Origin: Seriola aureovittata
Taxonomy: Eukaryota; Chordata; Actinopteri; Carangiformes; Carangidae
Assembly: GCF_021018895.1 (NCBI RefSeq)
Contig: NC_079384.1
Coordinates: 9,905,140 to 9,969,139, forward strand
DNA: 64,000 nucleotides
Reading direction: 5' to 3'
Positions within the stretch are counted from its first letter, which is position 1. Each line of letters starts with the position of its first letter. Positions 38,406-52,202 of this stretch are shown in pieces. The translations under genes and the position numbers were made by a program. Under the pieces are notes generated by a model. It worked only from the letters and a program-made list of their open reading frames with translations. It was not told where the DNA came from and made no database searches.

Positions 38406-40624
38406 GGCGAAGCATAAGAGATAATTGTTTGATTATTATTCGAAAATCGATTCATGCTTCTTCAATATTTTTTCCAGTTAAGTAGTATTTTGCAAGGGAA
38501 CACAGGGTGGACACAATGGCACACTGATAGTGTATAAGGCAATCCATTTCAATAGTCATGAAATAAATGGCAATTTTATGAAGTTTTTGAATTTTGAAAA
38601 TTGACGGTTATTGTTGGTAATGCTCTACAACAACACCACAAACCGACTCTCAGAAAGAGTCACAACTTCTGAACATTTGAAGCTTCACAAAGGTGGTATT
38701 TATTGCATGAGACTGCCGTTGCATTAGATTGCATTTGACAATATGTTTCAGGTGTTCACGTTCTTTTGTCCACCCCCCCGTGTCATTCAATGTTAATGGA
38801 CTCCCTCTGTGAAAGATGTAAATCAGTATCTTGAATCGAATCTATCCACAGATACGATTTTAGCGTTTGAAAAGGATTGGATAATAGGAGCCATTTGTGG
38901 AACCATTTCTATCATCATAACAAAGGATTCGCTATTTAAAAAACAATCTTGTGACTGTGACTTCATTTTCAAAAGGACACGGCACTCTAAAAAATTGACT
39001 TAAATTTGAGGATTAGTTTGAAAAATATCAGGAAACATACACAAGGACCAAAAGGCAGATTGAGGTGGAAATTTAACATCAGTCCATGTCAAACATAAAC
39101 AACTGGTCTCAGTAGTGAAACGCTTAGAGAGAGACAGCGAGAGGGAGGGTGAGAAAGAGAAACATTGCTTATATAAGACATGGTAAGCAAATCATACACC
39201 CATCCAAGCAGAAGTCTACGGGGAATGTCAGTGGCCTACGGTAACAATGGACCAAACCGTAGTCAACCAACTCTAACAGTGAACATCGGGAGCAACTGGT
39301 ACCAGTTTGTCCGGCCGGGGGGGCAAATACCCTACACGTTTTCAGAAGCTTTCTAGCCGGTGAAAAGCACTGCAGAGCCTAAAGTGGACTGTAAAGTCAC
39401 TTCAGCTCACCTTGTGTTAAACAGCATTAAGTGATTTTCTACTTTATTCTTGTTTGGCCTCTTCGCCTTCCTTCCTGCCTCATCTCCTCTCAGACAGACG
39501 CTTTCCTAAGAGGCATAACCGCTGTCAGTTTAATGTCTTGAGCGCCTTCTTTGTTGGTGATCTGAGTTACTTCTCCCAGCGTGTGTTTCTGATCATTTAT
39601 CTTCATTGTTGTGTGTGTTTAGTCCATCAGAAAACATTATTTTAGCTATCCTGGAGGACGATAAGAATGCCCCTAAAGTTTCACCCAGCCTGTATACAGC
39701 AGCAGCAAGCAGCCATTCACAGATATGAAACATACTCCACATGGCTGACACACATTGCTGCTTTGAAAGGCAAATTCGTGTTCACTTACCATACTCTCTA
39801 AACCATCAGAAAGGTTTTATCTATCATTAACACTGTTTCTGTCATTCTCAAATTCAAGTTTTTCACGTTAAGTCATTTTCATGTAACTCACATTACCAAT
39901 CACATGCTGTTATCAGATTTAACAGTCCTTTGTCCTTTCTTGCTATTAGATTTAAGAGAGTGAGATACTTTTATAATCATTTGGGTTTTTATCTCACCTG
40001 CAGTTACTGTTAATTTGTTTCTCACCTCTCTCTCATCACACACAGATGCCAGTTGTACCTTCATCACTTTAGTTCATTTGCACTTTGGTTTTTTTTTAAT
40101 GCTAAACTACTCTAACTCTACACCTAAACTTTATCTCATAACAAACATAACACTCACGCATGCATTAAAGAAAACGAGATTTAACAGACGTATAAGGCTC
40201 AAACAAATTGGGCCAGAGCAAGTGTGCATATAACCATGATACCGTATGTGTGCACGGCACTGTGTAATACTGGGCCCATCTGTAGAGGAAAGTGAAAGAT
40301 ACACTGCATGGCAGTAGATAAAAGAGACTGACTGACAAGGTGGGAGTTAAGGTGGGTTGTATGCTGTGCCAAATAAATGGAGTCTGGACTTAAATACTGA
40401 GACAGTGTCTGGTTCCCTAACAATAGTGGGAGGCTTGTCCTCATAGAGGGGTTCCTATTGTCAAAGGTTTTTGTTCCCTCGGTGTCTTTTCTTTTCAATG
40501 CAGGCATGAGCCAAGGACATAATCGATATGTGCATTTGCAGACAGTCAGTGAAGAGAGACTGGATTATGTTTGTGTTTTCTGGTTTGTGTAGATATTTGG
40601 GCTGCAAATTTGAGGATGGCTGAT

Positions 40625-40636
40625 TTGTGTGTGTTT

Positions 40637-40674
<38 letters not shown>

Positions 40675-40681
40675 ATGTGTG
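40625..40681. repeat. (TG)n microsatellite
   Basis: About 27 TG units with TTTG and CATG interruptions. Confidence 0.95.
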
Positions 40682-43600
40682 TGGAGCTGAGGAGGCCTTT
40701 GCATTGCAGGAGTTGGTTCTCTAGGAATCTCCTTTTTCTCAGCTGCTAAAGAAAAAGATAGAATAAGTAATCCACACATAATTTAATGTAGATTTTATTT
40801 TAGTTTTTGGATAATGCCTCAGTGCAGTTGGCAAACAATCGACCTTGTGGGGTTATGTTGTTAGAAGAACTGTTGTGTGTGTGTTTTTATGTGATGTTAC
40901 ATGCTATCTTCATTAGTGTGAAAAACAATACTGTAATCATGTAGTTTTTCTTTTCCAGCTCACAGCTCACTGGAAAACCTAAAAAAAGCAGTCGGTCCAC
41001 GTCTGACTCGACGACAATATGGCGGCCAAATAATGCGTTTCTCAGAGGAATTTCTATTTATTTTAATGATAACGTGCGCACATTCAGGACTGAACTGAAA
41101 GCAGCGGAAACATGTAGGAAGCTCCAAAGTCTCCACAGTGGCTGATAGGCCTTCACATTACAAAAAATATATTTTTTAAAATTTGTTTTTGTTTTAAAGA
41201 TCATTTCTTTTGAAGACCTTTAAAAATATTATTTATGTATATATTTTTTAATTACATTGTTTTCACCAAAATTATACTGTTTTGCTAATGATTTGTCGGC
41301 CCACTTACAATACCTTCCCCACAGGTTGGCAACCACTGATATAGGGTATGTAACCGAAGGGGGGATATCTTGCATAACAGAATAAGTTCGGAGTTGTTGA
41401 AAAAAATCGTAATTTAGAGATCATGTATAAATCTGATTTACTAGTCAGACCTTAGCAAAACCAGCTGAGAACTTGAGAGGAGACGCCCACAAACCAAAGG
41501 ATATGGAGACCAACAGCATCGAATGTTACACCTGAGTCAAAGGAAACAAAGAAGCATTTGCTAATTTCATTGAAGCTCTCTCAGTCTACCACTGCACTCT
41601 GAGGCAGATTCACAGAGGTGATAGATACTGAAAGTAAGTGGGCTCTGTCATTTTTCAGACTCCAGTGTTGCTGATGAGCTTTTGTAATTGTGGCTTGAAA
41701 ACTACTATTTTGTCAAATAAGGAACAAAATATACAAAGAATAGAGAAGTATTTAGAACAATAATCAAGAGTTTCTTGCCCAGCGAGGGGAATTGTTCCTC
41801 TATAGTAAGTTTCTGGGGAGCTGTCAATTCAGCAGCGCAATACAAGCAAAAGACTGCCAACATAATAACAGTGTTATTTTCTTAATCTACTGTTGTCCCT
41901 CAGTTGTTGTTTACTTGAATTAGTATCTCCCTGGCAATTAGTTGCTAAGAGCGCGTGCAGCCCAGTACATGAAGCAGCCAATTGCATTTCATATTGGATT
42001 TTTAAAAAACTCTTTGTTCATACCATTGACCTGGTCAAAGGAGAGATGTGTATTTATTCAGTCGTGTATAAAAGTATGAACAAGCGCCAAAAATCTCCTA
42101 AATCAAATTCTCATACTTATAAGAGTCCATTCAAATTCAGACGCCGACCTTTCTGATGGACAGGCAGCATTATTGAACCACTACTCAGCCTCATATGGCC
42201 TTCCTATTTGCACAAAGATGAGTGAAAACTAGCATGTCAAGCTGAGAGCAGTTTTTAGTTTCTTTTCCTTCTTTTCCTCCAGAAATGATGAAGTGGGGGG
42301 TCTTTAAAAGATCAGGATAAAAATGACAATTTGAAAGGGGATGCCAGAGTTTATATACTTATTTTGGACTTTTCATGAAAACAGTAGCAGCATGTGGTGA
42401 CATTTAAATTTTTTTCTTTGAAAAAATGACAGAGAAATAACTTCACCTTGCTGCAGGTAGGCGATACAGACTGTCTCTATGAATTTTTTCCTCCAGGCTT
42501 TTTCATGAGATTTCCAATTCATAAAACATTTAAACGTTAAATAGACTCTTAATATCAACAATGTTCTTCCTATTAATACTGACATAGGCAAAAGGCAAAT
42601 ATTCAACTTAAGTATTTATCTTCTAAAGTAACATTTTTGACATGAACTTTAAGTCAAATGTAAAAAGGTTGCTCCTGTTCCCGCTGAGAATCAAACTTGA
42701 CTTCTGTAGCTTTTCGCAGAGTGGAAGTCTCAGCTCATTGTTTTCACTGATTCCCGGCAGTTCTCATCAACACCCTCATGTAGTCTGTGTATAGCATATC
42801 ATACAACACTGTAGCCAACTGCTCTTCGTACACACACTCACGGTATGCTACTTGCTTGCACGTAAAAAAGGGAAGAAAGTACATATAACCTCCCAAGAGC
42901 TTAATGGTAGTGAAAAGTTAGATAGTATATCAAGGCTCTATTGCTCTCATAAGTTTATTTTTGAAGGTTGTTTTTTTTTCTAGAACAACAGCATAAAGTA
43001 TAAGAACTATCCTCGTCCTCTCACAGAATAAACACAGAGGGGAACGTTGACTGAATTTATATGAAAAATATGAGTATTTTCTGAAGAGAGTCCTCCAGTT
43101 TTGCCAATATTTATTGTGTAAGTGTTGAACTGAAAGAAATACACTTCAGAGTTTGTTTCACAGACCGGTAACGATGCTAACAATGAAGCATCTCCTTGCA
43201 TCTCTTTGTTGCTGCCAAGGCAACGCCGCTGCAGGGTCTGCTGCTTTTGTCTCCACAGTCTTAAGACTACAGTTTTCAGTTGTAGAAGTAATGTTACACT
43301 CTCGCCAAAGTCCACCAGATATATCCTTCCCAACAATCAAATGTGAAATCCTAATTAGAGGCTCAGTTGGGAGTGACGGTCATGACAGATTTTTACAAAT
43401 TTATCCGTCCATCGTCCCTAATTGACTTTTCTGAGCCGCACCGATAATATGAGAACTGCTGCGTATCGGCAAATGCGTGAGGCCTTTTAAAAGGGGATCA
43501 ACGTTCCTCACCTGCCACGGCAAATTCCACTTTGTAGGTTTTTCTTTTATCGCTGCATATTAATTCGTTGTGGCATCAATATGCATATTAATGCACATGT

Positions 43601-44215
43601 GATCACACAGGATGCTGTGAGATTAGAGGTCCTGACGTCAGTGACATATCAGCAGTCAGGAGGATTACCTCAGCTACATCGTTGTGTGTGCGTTGCAGTT
43701 GTTTCCTAATCATCTAGTGTGTAAAGGAGCGAGTCCAAAAAAAGAAAAAAAGAAAGAAAAAAAGACTGAATTTTCTGATGCGATTCACTTTGGAAATGTC
43801 GAAGGGTTTTAAAAAGTTTCCTCGTGTGGCCTCGGTATTTGAAAAGCAGCTGCTGTTCTCAATCTACCATGACGTTATATGCTCTCTCTCTTTGCCTCCA
43901 CTCTGCCACTTCCTGTCTGAAACCATCATTCATCTTATCTCTCGTTGTGCCACACAGTTGCTAATTGTTTTGTTGTACAAGCAAACTTTTATTAAAGTTG
44001 TTAACTGCTGCGAAATGGATTAGTTTGCCATCTTTCTCCACACTGTCTATGGATTTGGGTGTCAGCTAAGGTAATTGGATCATTGATCTGTTCATTCTTC
44101 CATTTATTTGTCTTGTCATCGCTCTCTCTTGAAAGTTTCGCTGCATTATACAGTGGGTGTTTTATGTAATTAAGGTCAGGCTCATCAAGTTGAACCTCAA
44201 CCGCCCCTCCCCCGG

Positions 44216-44245
44216 TATATATATATGTATGTATATATATATATA
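44216..44245. repeat. (AT)n microsatellite
   Basis: AT units interrupted by GTATGT. Confidence 0.9.
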
Positions 44246-44637
44246 GACAGATTATCACTATCAGTATAACTCGGTCAAGTTGCTATTAATTTGATTCATA
44301 AATGCATACATTAGATTTGTCACTGTGACATACATATTTATCACAAAAACATTTTACTAATTTAAGAATTAAATTAATTTTAATCTGGAAAGAGACACGG
44401 TCCTGTTTGGTTTCCAGTGATCTGGACTACTGCTAATAAAGTTAAAAACAGTCCAACTTCCCCAAACTTCCACTATTTATAGACAAACACCAGCGAGCGC
44501 AGAATTTCACTCAGCTTCAAGTGTTCGGCGAGAGTTTTAGGGGGTGGGTGCACACTCATTTGCACACATTTGCATGTCATTAGCACTTCAAACTTACAAA
44601 CTTGAAAGGCTTTGCTTGTCAAGACACTCTAATCTTC

Positions 44638-44688
44638 CTCTCTCTCTCTCTCTCTCTGTCTCCCTCTTTCTCTCTCTCTCTCTCTCTC
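44638..44688. repeat. Imperfect (CT)n tract
   Basis: CT units with GT, CC and TT interruptions. A pure pyrimidine strand over most of its length. Confidence 0.9.
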
Positions 44689-45181
44689 CGTCGTACTCTT
44701 TCTCAGGTCTCTGCTCTCTCACACAAGCAGTGATTAAGGAAGCTCAGGACATCAATTAGAAAGTTTAACCTTCTGTTCAGACTTATGACAAGCTTGCGGA
44801 GGATTGAAATCTAATGATGTGCTTGTCTTATGCTTGTGACTTCATGCCAGTTTTCAGCTTCTGCCACACATTTGTCAAACATGACAGACAATGCCTTGAC
44901 ACACTCAAACACACACAAAAAAGACAAGAAAGCTTTCATTCAACAAAAAAAAAAAAGATTTTTGAATCTCAAAACAGGCCAATTTGGAGCTTTCTGGTGA
45001 TTTAACCAATAATTAGCTAAAAAAAAGTTGTTTGAATGTGATTAAATTCAGTGCTTATGGTGTGACTTTTTTCCCCCAGATTTTATGTTCTTTTGAATTT
45101 CGTTGTAAATCATTGGCATGAAGATAAGAAGGTGGCTTTAATGTATCCCTTAATCAAACATTTCCGGTGTTGTAGCATTAG

Positions 45182-45188
45182 TCTCTCT

Positions 45189-45220
<32 letters not shown>
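45182..45220. repeat. Compound (CT)n(GT)n microsatellite
   Basis: Five CT units followed by about 14 GT units. Confidence 0.9.
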
Positions 45221-45339
45221 CTTGCTTTCCTGTGAAACTTCATTTTCTCTTTACTAGTGTTAATAACCTACCAGGCGAAGTAACTCAAAAGATTGGATTT
45301 AATGATTTTTTTTGAAGATCACTTTTAAATAATCCCCCC

Positions 45340-45341
<2 letters not shown>

Positions 45342-45383
<42 letters not shown>
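45342..45383. repeat. (CT)n microsatellite
   Basis: About 20 CT units preceded by a C run. Confidence 0.95.
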
Positions 45384-45387
<4 letters not shown>

Positions 45388-46974
45388 CCTGTAAGTGGGT
45401 GTATGTGTATCAGAGAAAGCACTGTAGTATTACTTTACAATCAATCAGTCAAGGCAACCTAATTATTTTTAATGTGCTGCATCCAGCAGGCCTATGCAAG
45501 CGAGTTAAAAACACAGTGGCAACTCTGAACCCCATCAAAGATTAAATCAGACATACTGTACTTTTGATTAATAATACAACTTAGGACTATATGAGTGTAC
45601 ATCTATGGATTTTATTAAGTTTGATGCTGGCTGTGAAAACAAGTATGATTAAGTTGGGACATGTAAAAGCCCTGCTGTTCTGTGATGCCCTTTTTGGGGA
45701 ATTTCAAAATATTGTACGAGCTTTGGTTTGCAACACAATGACAACACCTAATTAGAGATGGCAGGACCTTTCATAAGCGGAGTTCTGCAGAGACTCATAG
45801 AAACGGCAGTGACAAGCAGGAGAGTGGCACGCTTGCAAAAATATCAACAAAGCTTCAACGACATCAACATCCAAGAACCCAAAGGCATTTCAAAACATGT
45901 AATCACTGTCATGATTTCCTGTAAAAATGTTGATATCTACTGAACTGTTTGGAAAAGTTTAGACAGCTTCTTCAACCGAAAAAAACTTCTGGGTGCAGAC
46001 AAAAAGAGAATACAGTAGTGCCTGTTGGCATTTATCATGGACTTTCTGTGGCTTCAGCAAAAAAAAAAGAATAGGCGCATGTTTGTGAATGTTGTGATTC
46101 ATTAATTACAGATATATTTAGCCTTTTTTAAACATTAAGTCCATTGAAGTATTTCATTGACTTTTTATTCAACTTTTTAATTAATTTTGTCTATGCGCTT
46201 TGATTTCTGAGCATGACAATCGAGAAACAATACCAGCAAGTATTTTAATTCTGATAAAATTGTGTCAGTGTAAAATGATCCTTGCATTGCTCTTTATTCA
46301 TTAAAACATGATGGGATTAACTTTCTGTTATGTTACTGAAAGTGCAAACATAACTCAAATGAAACCCACAAATTCTGGGATTTAAAATTCAATGTACTTT
46401 GTAGAGTCAAACGAGCCGAAGACGTCTTTGTTTGTGTTCAGTGTCTTTCTGCATGTAGTTCAAAGACATTTGGGAGCTACATATTTGACAGAGATGGCAG
46501 CATTTGCCATGAAATGAAACAAACCCTGTGGCTAACCACACCATGCATACTAACTTAAGCAGAAGTAACACAATCACCAATAAAACCCCAAAACATACTG
46601 ACAGATAAACAGTCCTGATCAGTCCCAAACCAATTCCTCACTTCATTATTTACCATGCCAAAGGTTGTGCAGAGGTCAATCAGAGCATGGAGCATTAGCT
46701 ACAATGTCCATTCATCAGAGATCATTTGAAACAACAGGCCTGGATTTAATCTCAGTTTCTTTAAACTGATGAGGTCAGACTCATGACGTCCCTCTCTCAA
46801 CGAGTCAAACGAAAATAAAACTTCACTTTAAGATGAAGTTCCATCACATTAGGTGGGTTTTCTCAATTCCCAGTTAATGACACAATGCCAAACATCACAG
46901 TCAACGCTACACTTGTTTTCCTGCATGCCATGCTCACAAGTTATTGCAAATGCTTGTTTGTTAAACCTGTAAAA

Positions 46975-47480
46975 CTAAGGCGACATCCGGTTCATTTTAA
47001 AACAGCGTTTCAAAACAAAAACCATCTCTGTCCAGACGAGTGTTTTAGCTCCGCATAAGAAATGGTCTCCGTCCATACTAACACACCTGAGTACATGTTT
47101 AACATGACCATTCACAAACACCGGGCATTCGTCTGCCGGCTTAAACAGGAAACAGATGGTCCACTTTGCAGTTGGCTAGTTGCAAAAAATACTACGAACA
47201 AGGAAGTCATAGCATTGAAATGAAGAATTTAGCTGCACAACAGCTGCTAGCAAAGACAACACTTGTAATATGTTGTAGCATGTCCATGCTGCATTCACCA
47301 CTGGTAGCCATGACTGATAAGATCCCATCAGTAGTCCAGACCACAACGCAACCCTGGAGTTTTCAAACTAAAACGGGGTCAGCAGTGATTCCAAAAGTCT
47401 CTCTTTTAGAGGCTCAAAAACGCCAGGCGTGAACGTGGCAAACCCAAACTAAAACGTATTAGTGTGGATGTAGCTTAAGA
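46975..47480. mobile_element. Second non-autonomous DNA transposon
   Basis: The left end CTAAGGCGACATCCGG and the reverse complement of the right end (CTTAAGCTACATCCAC) are recognisably alike, an imperfect terminal inverted repeat enclosing about 506 bp. The interior (AAACACCGGGCATTCGTCTG, TAAGATCCCATCAGTAGTCC, GGAGTTTTCAAACTAAAACG) matches a non-coding repeat I recall from several teleosts. It has no transposase. The 88-codon frame at 47166-47432 lies inside and is not a gene. It may be hAT-like, but I could not confirm a target duplication. Confidence 0.6.
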
Positions 47481-48588
47481 GGTTCTGATTGTCATAAGCT
47501 GCCAAAATAAATAACCGACCTGATTTGCTAAAATCCCAGCGACAGGGTTAGTTTACCAAACACACTGGTTAGTCCTCATGCCCAATAAATATAAAAAGCT
47601 TTTTCTCATGATACGTTGAAGCTGGTTCTTTTTTTTTTTTTAGTGTCACATGTCTCCCAAATTGATCACCTGGTGAAGATGCTGCCATTTTGATTGAACA
47701 CCTTTAGCTTCAGTCTTTTAGCTATAAAGTGCATATTCAAGACCTCTTATGTGTGTAGCAACAGTAATGAAGAGAGGCGGGGCTTAGAAAACTGTCCATG
47801 AATCACTGCCAATGTTGTTCTTCCCCCATCAGTACCTCCATAGAGTCACAGTGTGACCTGTTCACGTTTCACCTCCCATATGAATTCACCAATAAAACCT
47901 GACATGTCTGCTCAAGAACTCACTACACAGCAGCATTTCCTGCCAAGTAGTCTGTCACAAAAAAACAAAAAACACATACATTGTGTAGCTTTCTAAAAAA
48001 GGTCCCTGAACTGAGATTTGCATATAGATAAGATGGCTTAGCCTCGAGCTGAGTGCACACATGACAGACTGATGTGCTTAATTCAAATTCACTGTGGTTA
48101 CATCACACGTGTGTGAATCAGCAGACCTGGCTGCTGGTGGTAACGGCTATGTAATCATTGTCACGTAATCAAATGGTCTTTAAAAGGAAAAATAAATATT
48201 TAAGGTCCCAATAATGGTTAGTTATTCAATTTAAAAATGTTATTAGCACTTTGAGAGGTTGTTTCTCGTTTCTGCTCACGCCCAGTGGTACATCCAGCTC
48301 AGTATATATATGAGGGGTGTTGCATTACTACTATGTGGTGTTGACATAAAAAAAAAAAAATTATTCATGTTCCTTTTTGTAACTTCTAAATGTTTTAATA
48401 CCTTTACTTGTAATTTATTATAAATGTATTATGTAGTTGGTTAAAGAAAATTTAAGGGGCAATAGCTTCATATCAACAGGTGGTGATATAATTTAATTGG
48501 TCCATAAGGCTTCTATTGTTTCTCAGAACTATGATTAGTGCTGGTTGGCTGATTCTTGTAAATTTTTCAAGTCTTTGAATCTGATTTT

Positions 48589-48617
48589 CTTCTTCTTCTT
48601 CTTATTATTATTATTAT
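48589..48617. repeat. (CTT)n(ATT)n trinucleotide repeat
   Basis: About five CTT units passing into about four ATT units. Confidence 0.85.
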
Positions 48618-51600
48618 CATTTAGTATTTTTTAAGTACAAATAAAATCAATTCTTTTTTAAAAGAAAAATTCGCTTCAATGATTGTAACTGTTTCTTTCA
48701 GCAGCCAGAGCATCCCCCTTCTGTCCCAGCTCTCTTAGTTAACATCTTTCTGTATTGACAAATGAATATTTATCCCCAGTTTGCTTGTTGTTTCCAGAGA
48801 ACATGGATTAAACTAGTCTGTTGCTGGATAATTGTTCTCAGCCTGAGACAGGTTGAGGTGGAACAATGGGATTTCTTCTGTCTCTTTCCATTTGCTACTT
48901 TACTTAATTACATTCAAATTCAATTCAGGAGTGTTCCATCAATAAACATGGACAGTTCTCCCGGTGCAAAAAGCAAAGCAAACCCTCTAGCGAAAACATG
49001 CCGAGTATAGCACGAAGATATCAGGGAAAATAAAGAATCATGTCAGATCATTTGATGATGAAATATCACCTTGGTTAAGCACCACCAACTGCACCTATTC
49101 CTTCTTTTTTTTTTGTTTCCCAGACATTTTCTATTGCTTGTTCTTGTGCTGTCTTCTTATCTGTTTTTGCTCAATCCTCTGCCTTGTGTTTCCCAACTAA
49201 CTGATCTGTTTATCTTATTTGACACCCTCCTGCAGATAAAATGTACAAGCTACAGCTCAGGCAAAGCCAGTAAAGATCCTAAAAAGAGGGTCTGAGCCTT
49301 ACTGTACTGAACTTCTGATGGAGAGAGAGAGCGAAAAATGAGGAAGACAAAGGGCTATTTCACTAATCTTTCTGTATCCTGCATCTATCCCACTGAATTC
49401 TACAATTCTGAGACAAAACACAACAGCTTTACATGTAAAGTAAGAAAATAGACATTGCTTCACATGATACACAAAAAACACACTTATTAACCTTAGCATT
49501 TGGACCTTAACAAAAAAATACCTCCTAAGCAGGATACAAAGGAGCTGCACTTAAAATGTCTAGTTTCTACCTGTAATGATGGAATCAGTAGAGCTCCCTC
49601 TGGTGGAGCACAGATGACAAGCCTTAGCACGGTTGAGGTCTAAACTGCACCTGAACTCCTGATCTGAGAGATTCTGCCGTCTGATACCCTTGAGATGAGA
49701 GGAAGCTCTTCTCCCACACATTGTTTCCCTATTAACAAAAAATTACATGTAATTGTCAGACACCAACTAGCACCTGTCCCTCTTCTTATCCTCTTCAGTC
49801 TGGTCATCTCGTCCTAATGAGGGAGTAACAGACACCATAGGCAGTCCTTGAAACAAAAAAAAAAAAAAAGAAGTCCCAGAGAGGTACCATCTGCATGTGG
49901 AGGCTAGAGAGTTATCAAAATCAGCTGTCAAAGTGTTTTCTGGGCTCAGACACGATGATGTAGCTGTATGGTCTCTATTCTGTGTCCACCGGTGAAAATC
50001 ATTTAGTCTAAACATCAGTAATGAGAAGCAGATGTCATCCTTCACCAGCTGAGCTCACAACCAAATGACAAGTAAAGTGCAGCAGGCAACTGGCAGGGGC
50101 CGCGCTGCTGCTTTCAAATCCAATGCAGTCTCTTTGTGGTGGTTACATTCAAATGCTCCGTCATTACTTTATCGAAAATCTTAGCGCGCATTTGATGAGG
50201 GGGAAGAGAGAGCGGAGGGAGAGGTGCTGTGTTCATGTCTGTGTCGGTTTTTGCCTCTCATCTCATATTGTGATGTGAAGTTTTTCCAAATGTATCTGTG
50301 CACAGTCCTCTGTGACTGTGACTTTGTAATTGGGAGCATACCGTGATGAAATGATTTACTCTCTATGGTGGTTGTAGAGGGACAGAATTTTTATCCATTT
50401 ATTAGGATGGTGATGTGAATTGAAAGACATATTTTTTCAAATTCTTTTTGTCTGATTTCAGATTCGAAGGCAACACAGCAGCGACAGAGGCACACCTTTG
50501 TGCTCAGACCTTGGGCAAGATGTCTTAAAGTCAGTAGAGTCCTATTCACTTTTATGTGAGGAAATATCGACGCTGCAGCTACTGTGTATATTTCTTAGAT
50601 TCTCAAACGTGGACAAAACTTAAAAAAAAAACAACAACAAAAAAACACATTTGTAGGCCTCCGGGAGGGCGTTTCCCATTGCAGTGATTAACTGTAGTAC
50701 ATTTTAGAATCAGCTTTGCACCACTCGGCTTTACTGCCAATTAGCTCTAGTGGCCTTTTGCAGAACTGCAACGACCAACATCCCTTGTGGCCCAAAAAGC
50801 ATTTTCTACAGGCCGCCAGTGTTGGCAGGACACCTGGAACTGCAAAAGAGGTCAATAATCACTCCATTATAACACCAAGGATTTCTTAGCAATAATTAAT
50901 TTAATTTCAGTTTGACTATAAAAGGGGTTTTATCACCTTCGGGCAACTGACATTCCAGTACCTTCTATTAAGCTATTACACAAGCATGCATGGCTGAAAT
51001 CAACAAAGCAATTTAATGTACTTTTTTTTCTCCTTTTTTTTTTTTTTTTAACTAAGCTGAATATGTTAAACAGTAAATCATAGTCCAACAACATTTGAAA
51101 GCTTTAATTGTCTGAAGCCATGGTGGATTTCTTGACAACGTGTCTGTCCCATGCTCATTAAGTCTTGTAGCTTGGAAAAACAAGGCAGCCTTTGTTAGCT
51201 GAACATGGACATGTGAGTCTTTCATCTGCAAGCGTTTGTGACGGGCCTGCAGAATATAAAATTAATAAAGAAAAAGGAAGAACCAAGATGGAAGCGTGGA
51301 CGGAGAAATTATGTTTATATATTAGTATGCACATAGTAGTGAAGAGGAGGAGAAACAAGGTTTGACTTGTAGAGGCAAATAAATAACTCATATATCGAGA
51401 GATAATGAGAGATATAAAGTGTCTACTTGTTGGCGGTCAGGAAAAGAGCAGATGATGTACTACAATTTAACATTTGGGGCACCAGCATATTTTTTTCTCA
51501 ATTAATTATCTTGCATCAGAAACTTAATCTGCCAACTGTACTCAGTTCCAAGGCGAGATGATGGGTCTGTCATGGTATGTTGCCAGCAGGTAAGTCTGCT

Positions 51601-52141
51601 CCCACGTTTATAATTGTGTTGCTTTCATACAGCAGCTGGGTGGGTAGTGGGGGGACATGGCCCATTGGCTTTTAGCCTGGAGAACGTCCTCCCTAGCAGG
51701 ATGGATCAGCAGAGGAGCGACAGCATCGTGGATTAGTGCAGCCTGTCAAGGTCTGACGGTGCAGTGACAATTTAATCGCTGAACTGGCTCCCCGTAGAAA
51801 AGGGAAGATGAGAGGAAGAAAAACAGGAAGGGAAAGTTAAGAGGCTGTGGTCTTCATTTATGTGATTCATTTTGTCATATCAGATTCTGTTAATACTGCT
51901 GTCAATGTCTCCTGGGTCCTGGGAAAACACAAAAAAATAAAAACAAGCTCACAGAGACAGAGACAAACGCACAGTCGCTCTCAGCCTATCCTTGAGCTTA
52001 ACCCTACAGCAAAGAACCAATAGAAACAGCTCTTTTCCTCATGGGGAAGGGGAGAGCAGAGGGTTTTTTTTTATTGCATTTGTGCGATTTCATGTGCTTC
52101 CTCATCAGGATAGATGAACATGTCCCCTAAGGCATTCAGAT

Positions 52142-52162
52142 GCACACACACACACACAGACA

Positions 52163-52200
<38 letters not shown>
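52142..52200. repeat. (CA)n microsatellite
   Basis: About 29 units with two GACAGA-type interruptions. Confidence 0.95.

Positions 52201-52202
<2 letters not shown>

Larger units (their letters stand above)
38410..46970. other. Unique intronic sequence with microsatellites, no gene seen
   Basis: Contains TG, AT and CT repeats listed separately, a 14-bp perfect palindrome (39294-39307), and a unique block at 43430-44190 with dense TAAT and ATGCATATTA-type motifs. The 41000-41345 stretch ends in a phrase (AGGTTGGCAACCACTG) often seen at the edge of fish repeats, but I cannot name a family. No exon was recognised. Confidence 0.5.

Noticed and set aside
41000..41345. Possible dispersed repeat ending in AGGTTGGCAACCACTG
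   Set aside because: Only the edge phrase is familiar. No family, ends or second copy in the window could be shown.
43176..43215. AG followed by a Cys-Lys-Glu reading on the minus strand, considered as the next nrg3 EGF exon
   Set aside because: The frame reaches a stop within a few codons and lacks the rest of the EGF pattern.
46407..46628. 73-codon minus-strand frame with a strong hydrophobic segment, considered as the nrg3 membrane-spanning exon
   Set aside because: The sequence around the hydrophobic run does not resemble the neuregulin juxtamembrane or cytoplasmic region, and no splice sites bracket it.
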